From the NCBI GenBank assembly GCA_948485625.1, contig CAOMRW010000009.1, positions 1 to 64,000 on the forward strand: a stretch of DNA of 64,000 nucleotides, read 5' to 3'. The stretch comes from an uncultured Clostridia bacterium (GTDB lineage: Bacteria > Bacillota > Clostridia > TANB77 > CAG-508). Positions 52,171 to 61,307 of the stretch are shown piece after piece. Position 1 is the stretch's first letter, and each line of letters opens with the position of its first letter. Under the pieces are notes generated by a model that was not told the DNA's origin, did not search any database, and worked only from the letters and a program-made list of their open reading frames with translations. The position numbers were made by a program, and so were the translations under genes.

Positions 52171-54168
52171 TTATTGGTTTTCTAATCCATCTATAATTGG
52201 ATATCCATTATTTTTCTTTGCATCTATTTTCCATACTATTTCTTCTAATCCTGTGTTTAATAAATCTGCAAATTCTTGTGTTTTCATCTCTTCTGCTGTT
52301 TTTTCTTCTCCATATGTATTATCTCCTGTTTTATATGTTCCTTCTATATAATAATTGTTTTCTATATTAAATGCATCTGATACGTTTCGTCCAAGTACTC
52401 CTCCTACTTTTGTTACATTATCTCCTTTTATTTCTATCTTTCCTGTATTGTAATTATTCTTTATTGTTCCACTTGAACCTGTTGCACTTAAATATCCAAC
52501 TATTCCTCCTATTCCTTCAAAATCACTTTCTTCTCTTATGATACTTCCTGTATTATAACAACTTTCAATTGTTATAGCACTATTCATATATGTCACTCCA
52601 CAAATTCCTCCTAAATCTCCTTTACCTCCTTTACTTATTATATTTCCTCTATTTATACTACTTTTTATTGTTCCAGATAGTGTTCCAGTAATTCCTCCAA
52701 TAAAATCTCCATTTGCTACTATTAATCCTATATTATTACAATAATTAATATTTGTTTCTACAGAAGATCCAAGTATTCCTCCTACACAACCTGCATCCCC
52801 TATTACCATTCCACTATTATAACTATTTCTAACTGATGTTTTAACTGCATCACCAATAATTCCTCCAATTTTTTTTAAGTATCCATATACTTTACCTGTA
52901 TTATATGAATTCATTAAATTTATTTTGTATGCTCCACCTACAATTCCACCAATTGCAACTTCTGAAAATTCATAATCACTAGAATATTCCGAACTATTAC
53001 AACCACTTACTTCACCATTATTAATACAATTATCAATGCATATTAAGTTTTCAGTCGTACTTTTTAAATAACAATCACCTACAATTCCTCCTAGGTTACT
53101 TCCCCCATTTATCTTACCGTAATTAGTGCAATCAATAATTGAACCTTCTGTAATTACACCACATATTCCTCCAACTTCAAAAGAGTCATTATAAGATTGT
53201 TCCCCAGCAATTCCTGATATATACCCATTATTAGAACATTTTTTTACTAATCCTGAGCAAAGACCAACAATACCTCCAATCTGATAACCTGTACCAGTAA
53301 CAATAGTATTAAAATTATTACAGTTTTCAATAGTACCTTTTATTACTCCTACAATTCCTCCTGTATTATTTACTCCTTTTATATAACTATCTTTTACTGT
53401 TAGATTATATATCGAACCAGTAGTTGCTCCAAATATACCAACAGCATCTTTTTGTTCTGTAGTATTTACATAAACTCCATTTATTTTGTGTCCATTTCCT
53501 TCAAATGTTCCTATAAAATTCAATTTTGTTGAATCGTGTCCACCTATATAATCCCATTGTGTTCCTTTTTCTAAAACCCCATCTGTTTGTCTTGCTCCTA
53601 AATCCAAATTATTTTCCAAATATACTATTGTGTCAGATGTAATTTCTACTCCTTCTTTTTCTTCCTCTGTCAAATTTCCATTTACAAAATCTGCAAAATA
53701 CTTAAATTCACCTGTTGTATATATATGCCAATTTCTATTTTCATCTACTTGAGGTTTATTTTTACTTGTTCCATCCCATATATCTACTTTTCCGTTTTCT
53801 ATACTTCCATCTTCATATACTGTTACTATATACCCATCTCTTGTTACATAACATACATCTTCATATTTTTCTCCTGCTACTACTACCTCTTCTATTACTT
53901 TATTTCCACCAATATCTTCTTCCAAATCTTCTTTTAATGTTGATTTATTTCCCATTTCATTTTTTATTTTTCTATTACCTAATGCAAGTACTACTTCTTC
54001 TTTTAAGTTTTCAAATTTAGTTTTATTTTTTGCATCTCCTGCCTTTTTTAATAATCCACTTCCTGTTAAACTTGCTATTGATATTCCTGCTAAGATTAGT
54101 AATATTATTATTGTTATTACTAACGCTATTAATGTTATTCCTTTTTTGTTTTTAAATCTTTTATCCAT
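52171..54168 (-). CDS. prepilin-like anchored GLUG-repeat surface protein
   Basis: A 665-aa protein. The ATG at 54168 has GAGGAGGAGAAT directly before it; the longer reading to 54297 does not. The N terminus is KKGITLIALVITIIILLILAG, a prepilin-like anchor without the pilin Glu5, followed by SLTGSGLLKKAGDAKNKTKFENL, a close match to the protein at 3652-5259. From about residue 190 it contains many GLUG-type repeats (GGIVG, GGICG, GGIIG, GGILG) spaced about 25-40 residues, forming a beta-solenoid typical of adhesins. The C-terminal EEMKTQEFADLLN-type ending is common in GLUG proteins. Confidence 0.8.
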   Translation of the reverse strand: MDKRFKNKKGITLIALVITIIILLILAGISIASLTGSGLLKKAGDAKNKTKFENLKEEVVLALGNRKIKNEMGNKSTLKEDLEEDIGGNKVIEEVVVAGEKYEDVCYVTRDGYIVTVYEDGSIENGKVDIWDGTSKNKPQVDENRNWHIYTTGEFKYFADFVNGNLTEEEKEGVEITSDTIVYLENNLDLGARQTDGVLEKGTQWDYIGGHDSTKLNFIGTFEGNGHKINGVYVNTTEQKDAVGIFGATTGSIYNLTVKDSYIKGVNNTGGIVGVIKGTIENCNNFNTIVTGTGYQIGGIVGLCSGLVKKCSNNGYISGIAGEQSYNDSFEVGGICGVITEGSIIDCTNYGKINGGSNLGGIVGDCYLKSTTENLICIDNCINNGEVSGCNSSEYSSDYEFSEVAIGGIVGGAYKINLMNSYNTGKVYGYLKKIGGIIGDAVKTSVRNSYNSGMVIGDAGCVGGILGSSVETNINYCNNIGLIVANGDFIGGITGTLSGTIKSSINRGNIISKGGKGDLGGICGVTYMNSAITIESCYNTGSIIREESDFEGIGGIVGYLSATGSSGTIKNNYNTGKIEIKGDNVTKVGGVLGRNVSDAFNIENNYYIEGTYKTGDNTYGEEKTAEEMKTQEFADLLNTGLEEIVWKIDAKKNNGYPIIDGLENQ

Positions 54169-54492
54169 ATTCTCCTCCTCTTTTGTTTTTGCAGTTTCAT
54201 TCTGCATACCAAATATAACATAATCAATTATCTTATTCAATCCATAATTTAATGCTATACATTTGTAAAAATTATGACATACTTTTGTAATATTCAAATC
54301 ATTTACTTTTTATTTGTATTATATATTTTCTTACTTATTAAAAACAATAAAAATAATTATTTTTATTAATCACTTTTTAACATAATATTTCATATCTCTA
54401 GTAGAATCCTATTCTAACATATAACATCTTATTCTTAATATAATCACTTCAATATTAAAAATCTCTACACTAGAATATTTGAAAACACCTAG

Positions 54493-54534
54493 TAAAAAAC
54501 CTCTAAAATGCACTCAAAACATTTTAAAGGTTTT
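54493..54534 (-). terminator. terminator of the secDF unit
   Basis: AAAACCTTTAAAATG pairs with CATTTTAGAGGTTTT on the minus strand, followed by TTACTAGG. Confidence 0.8.
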
Positions 54535-54576
54535 CCTATCCTAACAATATAAAATATATTTATAAATTAACAACAA

Positions 54577-55230
54577 TTATCTTTCAACATTATCAACTTT
54601 TTTCTCTAAATCTTCTTCAAATTTAGTAGTACAAACATAAGTTGATAACATATAAACTAATAACACTGAAGGAATAGTAAATTTTCCTATTGGCATTCTT
54701 GTAATAGCCATTATTCCTAATAAAACTAATTGTGCTAAAACAATTATTCCTATTGATTGTGTTAATACTTCAAAAGAATTTAATTTATTATATCTAACTA
54801 CTAAATATACAATTATTATTCCTGTTACTATTGCAAATGGGACAATATATGGTTTTATAATATCTCTGCCTCTTACATGTGCAACTTCTTCTATTGTTAT
54901 ACTCTCTGCTTTTATTTCTGTTTCATATTTTTCATTTAATTTATTCACTAACTCTGTTTTTTGTTCTTCTGTAATATCTGCTACTGTTATACTTACAGCA
55001 TCTTTATAAACTTCTATTGGCTGAACTATTACTAATTGTTCTCCAAATATTTCATTTGTTATTTCTCTTATATCTTTTTCTTCAAATTCTTTTCCTAAAT
55101 TTACTTCAACTTTTTTATTATCTTGATATTTCAATTCAAAAGCCAATCCTTTTACAAATATCATAATAGTACCTACAACTAATATGATAGCAATTAATGC
55201 CACTAAGATTTTTGTTTCTTTTTGTTTCAT
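54577..55230 (-). CDS. secF: reduced SecF-like protein
   Basis: A 217-aa protein directly after the SecD-like gene, with one helix at 10-28, a small extracellular domain (with FELKYQDNKKVEVNL, the SecF-type start), and about three C-terminal helices (PFAIVTGIIIVYLVV on). Typical SecF has six helices and about 300 aa, so this is strongly reduced. SecF with SecD uses the proton gradient to help exported proteins leave the translocon; whether this short form does so is open. ATG follows AGGAGGT. Confidence 0.72.
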   Translation of the reverse strand: MKQKETKILVALIAIILVVGTIMIFVKGLAFELKYQDNKKVEVNLGKEFEEKDIREITNEIFGEQLVIVQPIEVYKDAVSITVADITEEQKTELVNKLNEKYETEIKAESITIEEVAHVRGRDIIKPYIVPFAIVTGIIIVYLVVRYNKLNSFEVLTQSIGIIVLAQLVLLGIMAITRMPIGKFTIPSVLLVYMLSTYVCTTKFEEDLEKKVDNVER

Positions 55231-55244
55231 ATTTATTATACCTC

Positions 55245-56696
55245 CTATTTGTCTTCTACTTCTATTTTTAATAAACTTCTTGTAATTACTGCATTATAAA
55301 CTGCAATTAAACTTAATCCCCAGAATGATATCATTCCAAAACTACTTATAGGTATCCATTTTACAAAACAAAATGCTATTACCATTATACAAATTGGTAT
55401 TATTCTATTAAAGAATTTTGTATAAGTTTCTATTATTGATTTATTTACTACATTATCATTTTTAATATTATTTTTTATGATACTTAACAATATAAATGTA
55501 AATACATAATTCAATATTAACATACTAATAATTCCAAATATTGATTCTATTGATATTATTACATTTGCGTATCTCAATAATAATACAAATAATGCTATAA
55601 ATCCTATATATGCTAATCCTGATAATAATCCATTTAATTTAAATTTAGCTATTAAAACTATTATTGAAACTAATACTATTATTGAAATTACCATTACAAT
55701 ACATCCTAATTCTTCATCTGTTATATCTGATAATATATATTGATTTTTCTCTATGTCATATTTTATTGGTAAATTCCCATTATCCAATACTGTTGCTACA
55801 CTTTGTGCTTGTACTATATAATCTTGTAATGTTGATGAATTTGTTGTTGCTGTCCCAATAGATAATTGTATTTTTCCCATTGTTAATGGCTCATCAAAAC
55901 TTGTTGACATTATTTCTTGGTCATCTATTTTCATTGTAACTTTTTTCTCTGTTGTTTCATTTTCACTACTATTTTCTGTTGTTTCATTTGTAGTATTCTC
56001 TGTAGTTGTATTACTTTCCCCTGTTTTTATATATGTTCTGCTTATTTCTTCTAATTTTGTTTTTCCCTCTTTATTAAATGCTATTTCTAAATATACAGCT
56101 GTTCCTGTTGATGTTGTATTATATAATACATCTGATGATTTTATAGTACTATTATCTAATAAAACTTCTTTTGTTTGACTATCTATAAGTTCAAATTTTC
56201 CCATTGTTGTTAAATTTGCAACAACTGAATCTGTATTTAAATCTTCTGGTATTTCTATAATGATTTCTCCTGTTTTAGAGTTTAAAGAAATATTATAATT
56301 TTGAACTCCTAATGTTTTTAATCTTTTTTCTATTACATTTTTTGTTTTGTTATAATTTTCTTCTGTTTTTACATCTTGACTATTATTAGGTACTTCTTCT
56401 TTTATATAACCTTTTTCTTTAATTTCTTCATCTGTTGCTTGCTCTATAATTTTCCCTTCACTATCTTTTACAATTTCTTTTGTACTAGAACTAACTTTTA
56501 ATTTTATTGTTCTTGCCCCATTTATATCCATACCATATGTATAGTCTTTTACTTTATTAGACACTTGATTTTTATTTTGTACATAAATACCAAAAAAACT
56601 TATCATTGATACTAATATAATTAAAAAAAATATTGTTAATATTTTAACTGTTTTTATTAGATTTTTATTACTTACTTTTTTACTCTTCTCTTCCAT
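55245..56696 (-). CDS. secD: divergent SecD-like protein translocase subunit
   Basis: A 483-aa protein with an N-terminal helix (about 15-37), the SecD-type DYTYGMDINGARTIKLKV start, the P1-type KTKNVIEKRLKTLGVQNYNISL and GEIIIEIPEDLNTDSVVANLT segments, and five C-terminal helices after residue 330. A Thr/Asn/Glu-rich insert (about 225-250) and loss of clear RND DD/GF motifs mark it as divergent. It precedes the SecF-like gene by 14 bp. ATG at 56696 follows GGAGG. Confidence 0.8.
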   Translation of the reverse strand: MEEKSKKVSNKNLIKTVKILTIFFLIILVSMISFFGIYVQNKNQVSNKVKDYTYGMDINGARTIKLKVSSSTKEIVKDSEGKIIEQATDEEIKEKGYIKEEVPNNSQDVKTEENYNKTKNVIEKRLKTLGVQNYNISLNSKTGEIIIEIPEDLNTDSVVANLTTMGKFELIDSQTKEVLLDNSTIKSSDVLYNTTSTGTAVYLEIAFNKEGKTKLEEISRTYIKTGESNTTTENTTNETTENSSENETTEKKVTMKIDDQEIMSTSFDEPLTMGKIQLSIGTATTNSSTLQDYIVQAQSVATVLDNGNLPIKYDIEKNQYILSDITDEELGCIVMVISIIVLVSIIVLIAKFKLNGLLSGLAYIGFIALFVLLLRYANVIISIESIFGIISMLILNYVFTFILLSIIKNNIKNDNVVNKSIIETYTKFFNRIIPICIMVIAFCFVKWIPISSFGMISFWGLSLIAVYNAVITRSLLKIEVEDK

Positions 56697-56711
56697 TTTC
56701 TTTCCTCCATA

Positions 56712-57371
56712 TTATAATAATTTTGTATCATTTATTACTAACTCAAACCATACTTTCAAAAATTTTGCAGCATATTTACTCATCATTGTTCTTTCCATAA
56801 ATATTTCAAAATAATCTAGTACTGGACATAATTTAGTATCTATTGTTAATTCTAATACTATTTTTCTTTCTTTTTCATCTATCATAAGATTTGCATTTGT
56901 TACAGCATAATTTACTCTATCATGTTTATCAAATGTTGATAAATTTTTATTTACAACTCTATCTCTATGTGCATCTGATTTATCTGCTAATATTAGTGCT
57001 GCTGATATATCACTTATTGCAGTCCCTGTATTTTCATCATGATTTCCTATTGCCATCATTATCTCTGTTCTCTCATCAACTGGCATTCCCATATCTTTTA
57101 AAATACTATTTGCTAAAATTGCACTATTATGTGCATGGTCTACTCTATTTATACAATTTCCTATATCGTGCATATATCCTGCTATTCTTGCAAGTTCTAT
57201 TGTTCTTTCTGGATATCCTAATTTCTCTAAAATATCTCCTGCTCTTTTTGAAACTATAGATATATGTCTATGTCCATGCTCTGTATATCCTAAAGCATTT
57301 AATTGTTTTTGAGCTCCTCTAATTAATGCATCCACTTCTGGGTTTTCTTTAACATCTTTTAAAGTTATCAT
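56712..57371 (-). CDS. HD-domain phosphohydrolase
   Basis: A 219-aa HD protein with HGHRHISIVSKRAG (first His), YMHDIGNCINRVDHAHNSA (HD pair), AIGNHDENT and ILADKSDAHRDRV (further metal ligands). It probably cuts a nucleotide or phosphate ester; the substrate is unknown. ATG follows AAAGGAGG. It lies 15 bp upstream of secD, so it shares its transcript. Confidence 0.85.
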   Translation of the reverse strand: MITLKDVKENPEVDALIRGAQKQLNALGYTEHGHRHISIVSKRAGDILEKLGYPERTIELARIAGYMHDIGNCINRVDHAHNSAILANSILKDMGMPVDERTEIMMAIGNHDENTGTAISDISAALILADKSDAHRDRVVNKNLSTFDKHDRVNYAVTNANLMIDEKERKIVLELTIDTKLCPVLDYFEIFMERTMMSKYAAKFLKVWFELVINDTKLL

Positions 57372-57563
57372 TTGTTTCCTCCTTTTTGTCTTTTAGATTT
57401 TATATTAAATCAATAAAAATATCAACTGTTTTTTATGATTTTTTATTATTTATTATGTTGAATATTTTAGTTATTATTCAATAATTATCTTTTATGACAA
57501 TTTATACTAAAGTATTTATTTTTGTTTAGCCTTATGATAAAATCATTTTCAGGAGGTACAATT

Positions 57564-58151
57564 ATGAAAATAATTGGTATAACAGGAAAACAAGGAAGTG
57601 GAAAAAGCACATTTGCCTTATTATTATCTCAAAAATTAAATTGTCAACATATAGACATTGATAAAATATCACATAAATCCTTATCTCAAACAGAAATAAT
57701 AAATGAGCTTTGTAATGAATTTGGTACAGAAATATTAGATAATAATAATTCTATAAATAGAAAAAAATTAGGAAACATAGTCTTTACTCAAAAAGATAAA
57801 ATGAAAATATTAGAAGATTTAACTTATAGTTATATGCAAAAATGCTTAGATACTATATTATCACAAGATAATAACTTTATAATATTAGAATATAACTTAT
57901 TACCACGTACTAAATATTGGAATAAATGCAATTTTAAAATATTAGTTAGTTCAGATGATATGCAAAGAAAAAATAAAGTTATAGAAAGAGATAATATATC
58001 AGAAGAATATTTCAACAAAAGAGATTTATCTAGTATTGATTATTCTCATATTAATTTTGATTATATCTTTGAAAATGATTATAACAAGCAAAATATGAAT
58101 AAAGTAGTTGAAAATTTAAGTAAAGAATTTATGAAAGGAGAAAAAATATGA
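57564..58151 (+). CDS. coaE: dephospho-CoA kinase
   Basis: The last step of CoA synthesis. GITGKQGSGKSTFALLLSQ is the P-loop, HIDIDKISH the substrate Asp, and the CoaE-type lid with VSSDDMQRKNKVIERDNIS follows. At 195 aa it fits the family. ATG at 57564 follows AGGAGGT; the longer start lacks a site. Its stop overlaps the start of the MBL gene (ATGA), so they are translationally coupled. coaD, the preceding step, is just beyond, convergent. Confidence 0.83.
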   Translation: MKIIGITGKQGSGKSTFALLLSQKLNCQHIDIDKISHKSLSQTEIINELCNEFGTEILDNNNSINRKKLGNIVFTQKDKMKILEDLTYSYMQKCLDTILSQDNNFIILEYNLLPRTKYWNKCNFKILVSSDDMQRKNKVIERDNISEEYFNKRDLSSIDYSHINFDYIFENDYNKQNMNKVVENLSKEFMKGEKI

Positions 58152-58924
58152 AACTAGAAGTATTAGGAACTCAATCACCATATAATACACAAGGTCATAA
58201 TTGTCCTGGATTTTTAATTAGAGATGGTAATAATAAAATACTATTAGATTGCGGAAGTGGAACTCATAGTTTGCTAAATTTTCCAAATGATTTAAATAAT
58301 TTATCTGTAATTATAAGTCACTTACATAGAGATCACTATAATGATATTTATAATTTACAATATTCCTCTCTTGTATTCCATAATCAGAAAAGAATAAAAT
58401 CTCCTATTAACATATACTTACCGTCTACTCCTAATAGTAATTATAATGATGTTGTTAATGAAAATATTGCTTTTTCTAAATATTATATTATTAATGAAAA
58501 AAGCAATTTAAATATAGGAAATCTAAATATAACTTTTTGCCAAACAGACCATCCTGTAGAAACTTATGCTATAAAGGTAACAAATGGAGATAAAACAATC
58601 ATCTACACTTCTGACACTTCTTTTTCTTCAAAAAATAAATTAATAAATTTTGCTCAAAATGCTGATTTATTAATTTGTGAATCAAGTTTATTAGAAGAAC
58701 ATGGCTTTCCTGAAATCAATTCACACCTAACAGCAAAACAAGCTGGAATTATAGCTAAAGAAGCTAATGTTAAAGGATTAATGTTAACTCATTTTTGGCC
58801 AGATGAATCTACAAAAAAATATGTTAATGAAGCCAAAGAAGTTTTTTCTAAAGTTATTGCTGCAAAAGAAAAACAAATAATAGATTTTCCACAAATAAAA
58901 AGAATAGAAGAAGACATGAGATAA
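58148..58924 (+). CDS. metallo-beta-lactamase fold hydrolase (RNase Z-like)
   Basis: A 258-aa protein of the YhfI/RNase Z-like MBL branch. SHLHRDHYND is the zinc motif, FCQTDHPVETYAIK has the third His, IYTSDTSFS the Asp, and MLTHFWPDES the last His. It lacks the exosite arm of tRNase Z, so it is not necessarily a tRNase. Coupled to coaE by a 4-bp overlap. Confidence 0.85.
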   Translation: MKLEVLGTQSPYNTQGHNCPGFLIRDGNNKILLDCGSGTHSLLNFPNDLNNLSVIISHLHRDHYNDIYNLQYSSLVFHNQKRIKSPINIYLPSTPNSNYNDVVNENIAFSKYYIINEKSNLNIGNLNITFCQTDHPVETYAIKVTNGDKTIIYTSDTSFSSKNKLINFAQNADLLICESSLLEEHGFPEINSHLTAKQAGIIAKEANVKGLMLTHFWPDESTKKYVNEAKEVFSKVIAAKEKQIIDFPQIKRIEEDMR

Positions 58925-58938
58925 TCTCATGTCTTTTT
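58912..58938 (+). terminator. terminator of the coaE-MBL unit
   Basis: AGACATGAGA/TCTCATGTCT stem over the stop codon, then TTTTTCT; between convergent genes. Confidence 0.88.
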
Positions 58939-58947
58939 CTACGGTTT

Positions 58948-59415
58948 TTATTTCTTAATTAATTTAAATATTTCTTTTGGAACATATGAAGTTATGTCCT
59001 TATTATAATGTCTCAACTCCATAACCAGACTAGAACTTATAATCCCTAACTTTCCAGCTCTAATATAAATAGTATCAAGTCCTGATAGTTCTTCATTTGT
59101 CGTAGCCAAGTTTTCCTCCTGCTCATAATCTATACCATTTCTAACTCCTCTTATCAAAATATTACACCCATTTTCAATAGCAGCATCTGTAGCAAGATTA
59201 TCAAATGTAATAACTTTTACATTATTTAAATTTTCTCTTTCCATAACCTTTGTCATTGCCACTTGCATTTCATCTCTACTAAATCTTCTTTTTTTATCTG
59301 CATTAATTCCAATTCCAACTACAACTTCATCAAAAATTTCTGCTGATTTAGCAACTACATGTAAATGTCCATTTGTGAATGGGTCAAAACTACCTGCATA
59401 AAAACCTTTCTTCAT
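58948..59415 (-). CDS. coaD: phosphopantetheine adenylyltransferase
   Basis: The penultimate step of CoA synthesis: pantetheine phosphate plus ATP to dephospho-CoA. AGSFDPFTNGHLHVV is the HIGH-type motif, LIRGVRNGIDYEQE and SSSLVMELRHYNKDITSYVP are family signatures. At 155 aa it is standard. ATG follows GGAGGAAAG. Confidence 0.96.
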   Translation of the reverse strand: MKKGFYAGSFDPFTNGHLHVVAKSAEIFDEVVVGIGINADKKRRFSRDEMQVAMTKVMERENLNNVKVITFDNLATDAAIENGCNILIRGVRNGIDYEQEENLATTNEELSGLDTIYIRAGKLGIISSSLVMELRHYNKDITSYVPKEIFKLIKK

Positions 59416-59741
59416 TTTCTTTCCTCCTACAATTGTTTTTAGAAAATTTTATTATATTGATATTATTAGTATAATTTTTGTATATACAAAAGTCAATATA
59501 AAATAAAAAATGTTCTTATAGAGCAATAACTCATATAAGAACATCCATATTGGAGCGTTTTAGGAAGTTATTGGCAAAAAATATGACTATTTTTAATAGT
59601 GTTCCTCCCACATTTTGTTCAAAAAAATAATTGACTCATCAACTGATATATTCATTATAACATAATCAAAATATTTTCAATAGCTATTGTATTTTAAACA
59701 GACGTTTGATACAATACTATCAAAAAATAGGAGATGAGATT
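59416..59741. other. 326-bp gap between coaD and the PemK/MazF gene
   Basis: It holds the coaD promoter side, a minus-strand terminator (59504-59544) with no intact gene before it, and the toxin promoter region near 59630-59720. The bases 59545-59620 look like the tail of a lost minus-strand gene; I cannot name it. Confidence 0.5.
59504..59544 (-). terminator. orphan terminator
   Basis: An 11-bp perfect stem ATGTTCTTATA/TATAAGAACAT with TTTTTTA following on the minus strand. No minus-strand gene precedes it, which suggests a deleted gene. Confidence 0.8.
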
Positions 59742-60437
59742 ATGAACAAAGACGAAATCGAACTAAAAAACAATGCTATTATACATAAGGATAATTCATT
59801 GAATAGACTAGATTTATCTTTTTTGAAACATATAGAATTAAATGAATATAAAAAAAGTAATTTGTTAGCTTATTGGATTAATGACTTTGCCCAATATCAT
59901 GATGAAGAAAAAACATTTAACATTTCAAAATCTGGAATGTATTCTCGTGGTGATGTTATTAAAGTAAATTTAGGTTTCAATATTGGAAATGAATTAGGTG
60001 GTCTACACTATTGTATTGTTTTAAATAAATATGATAATACAAAAAATGGGACTTTAAATGTTATTCCCTTAACATCAAGAAAAGATGGAAAGAAATATGA
60101 CTCTTCTTCTGTAAATCTTGGAAAGGAACTTTATAATGTTTTTCAACATAAAATTGAAAAAGAAAAACAAAAGTTACAGCAAATATTAGATGAATTAGAA
60201 AAGATAAAAGATATACCTATTAACATTCAAAATATAATAGAAAAAGAACAAAAATATATTGAAAAAATGGAACAAGAAATTTCAAAAATGAAGAAAGATA
60301 GCATTGCTTTAATCAATCAAATAACAACAATTAGTAAACAAAGGATTTTTAAAGATACTGTAAGAAGAAATGTAAAAATATCTAGTGTATCACTTAATTT
60401 AATTGATAAACAAATTATAAAGTTTTTCACGAAATAA
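59742..60437 (+). CDS. PemK/MazF-family toxin with coiled-coil insert
   Basis: A 231-aa protein. Residues 1-60 are a helical extension, followed by the PemK/MazF core (YSRGDVIKVNLGFNIGNELGGLHYCIVLNKYD, TLNVIPLTSRK), a coiled-coil insert (about 130-185, EKEKQKLQQILDELEKI), and the core end ALINQITTISKQRIF. MazF-type toxins cut mRNA. No antitoxin gene precedes or follows it, so it is an orphan or its partner is unusual. The start is ATG 59742 with AGGAGATGAG before it. Confidence 0.85.
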   Translation: MNKDEIELKNNAIIHKDNSLNRLDLSFLKHIELNEYKKSNLLAYWINDFAQYHDEEKTFNISKSGMYSRGDVIKVNLGFNIGNELGGLHYCIVLNKYDNTKNGTLNVIPLTSRKDGKKYDSSSVNLGKELYNVFQHKIEKEKQKLQQILDELEKIKDIPINIQNIIEKEQKYIEKMEQEISKMKKDSIALINQITTISKQRIFKDTVRRNVKISSVSLNLIDKQIIKFFTK

Positions 60438-60450
60438 TAATATAGAACTT

Positions 60451-60476
60451 AAAAAGGAGAGTTGCTAGAACTCTCC
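60451..60476. terminator. hairpin after the toxin gene
   Basis: GGAGAGTT/AACTCTCC stem; the minus-strand side has a TTTTT run, so it may end the PHP fragment as well as the toxin gene. Confidence 0.65.
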
Positions 60477-60611
60477 AAAATCATTTAGGCTCCCGTCTTA
60501 CTACCAAAAGTAGTAGAGGGTTAAGTTAAATATATTCTAACATATAATATTTAACTTGTCAAACTAATTTGACACTAATATTATATGTTTATATGTAAAA
60601 AAATATACAAA

Positions 60612-61017
60612 TTATAATTCTATACATTGTTCACTTTCACATTCAATCTGTTTTTCTATATTGTTTATATTAAATTCACTATTACTTTTTATACTTTCAG
60701 CAAATTTTTGTCTACTTGAAATTGGTCTTAATATATTATTAACTTTGTCTATCCAATCAGATATAATTGATATATCCATTTTTTCACCTTCAGTCGCTAA
60801 TCCCATATGATTATTAGGTTTTACTTCATATCCATGAAAATCACTACCACAAGATTTATATAAATTGTATTTTCTACAAAATTCTTCTAAAAAATTAGAT
60901 TGTTTCTTTGTAAAAGTTGCATAATAACATTCAATTCTATCTAATTGATAATTCATAGCTATATTTTCTAAACTTTCTGCTATTGTGGGAGAATATTCAT
61001 ATTTTGATATAAATTCT
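60612..61017 (-). pseudogene. 5'-truncated PHP-domain phosphoesterase
   Basis: Only the C-terminal part of a PHP protein is readable: EYSPTIAESLENIAMNYQLDRIECYYATFTKKQ... as given by the frame from 61017, with the conserved GSDFHG metal motif and a short tail. A stop lies in frame just upstream, and the N-terminal HxH part is absent. A separate ATG with a good ribosome-binding site (near 61043) opens only MISIVKKKN in another frame. A deletion has removed most of the gene. Confidence 0.75.
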
Positions 61018-61307
61018 TATTTTTCTTCTTAACAATACTAATCATACCACACCATCCTTTCTTTTTCATTATACAAAAAGGCATTAAAAAATCAACCTTT
61101 TACAGTTGATTTATCAATATTTTCGTCTGGTGTGACGATTTTACTTATTGGAGCGGATCACATACAAGTTACGAACTTTGCTCTCTTTCTATAAAGATTA
61201 TATATGAATTGTTACTAAATTTCAATGGGAGTATATGAAATTTTTAATATTTATAGTATAATTTTATTAGAAAAATTACATGTAAAAATTAAGAAAGGAT
61301 CATATTT
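61018..61307. other. 290-bp gap before the kinase gene
   Basis: It holds the degraded start of the PHP gene, a weak hairpin (AATCAACC..TTGATT near 61090-61112) and the kinase promoter region. I see no RNA gene in it. Confidence 0.5.

Noticed and set aside
54169..54297. N-terminal extension of the GLUG-repeat protein
   Set aside because: No ribosome-binding site; the prepilin-like signal requires the short start at 54168.
59552..61156. TATTGGAGCG at 59552 and again at 61147 as attachment-site repeats
   Set aside because: Ten bases only, with unlike flanks; chance is sufficient.
61140..61180. GGAGCGGATCACATACAAGT, similar to the edge of a tRNA gene
   Set aside because: No cloverleaf or anticodon arm could be drawn on either strand.
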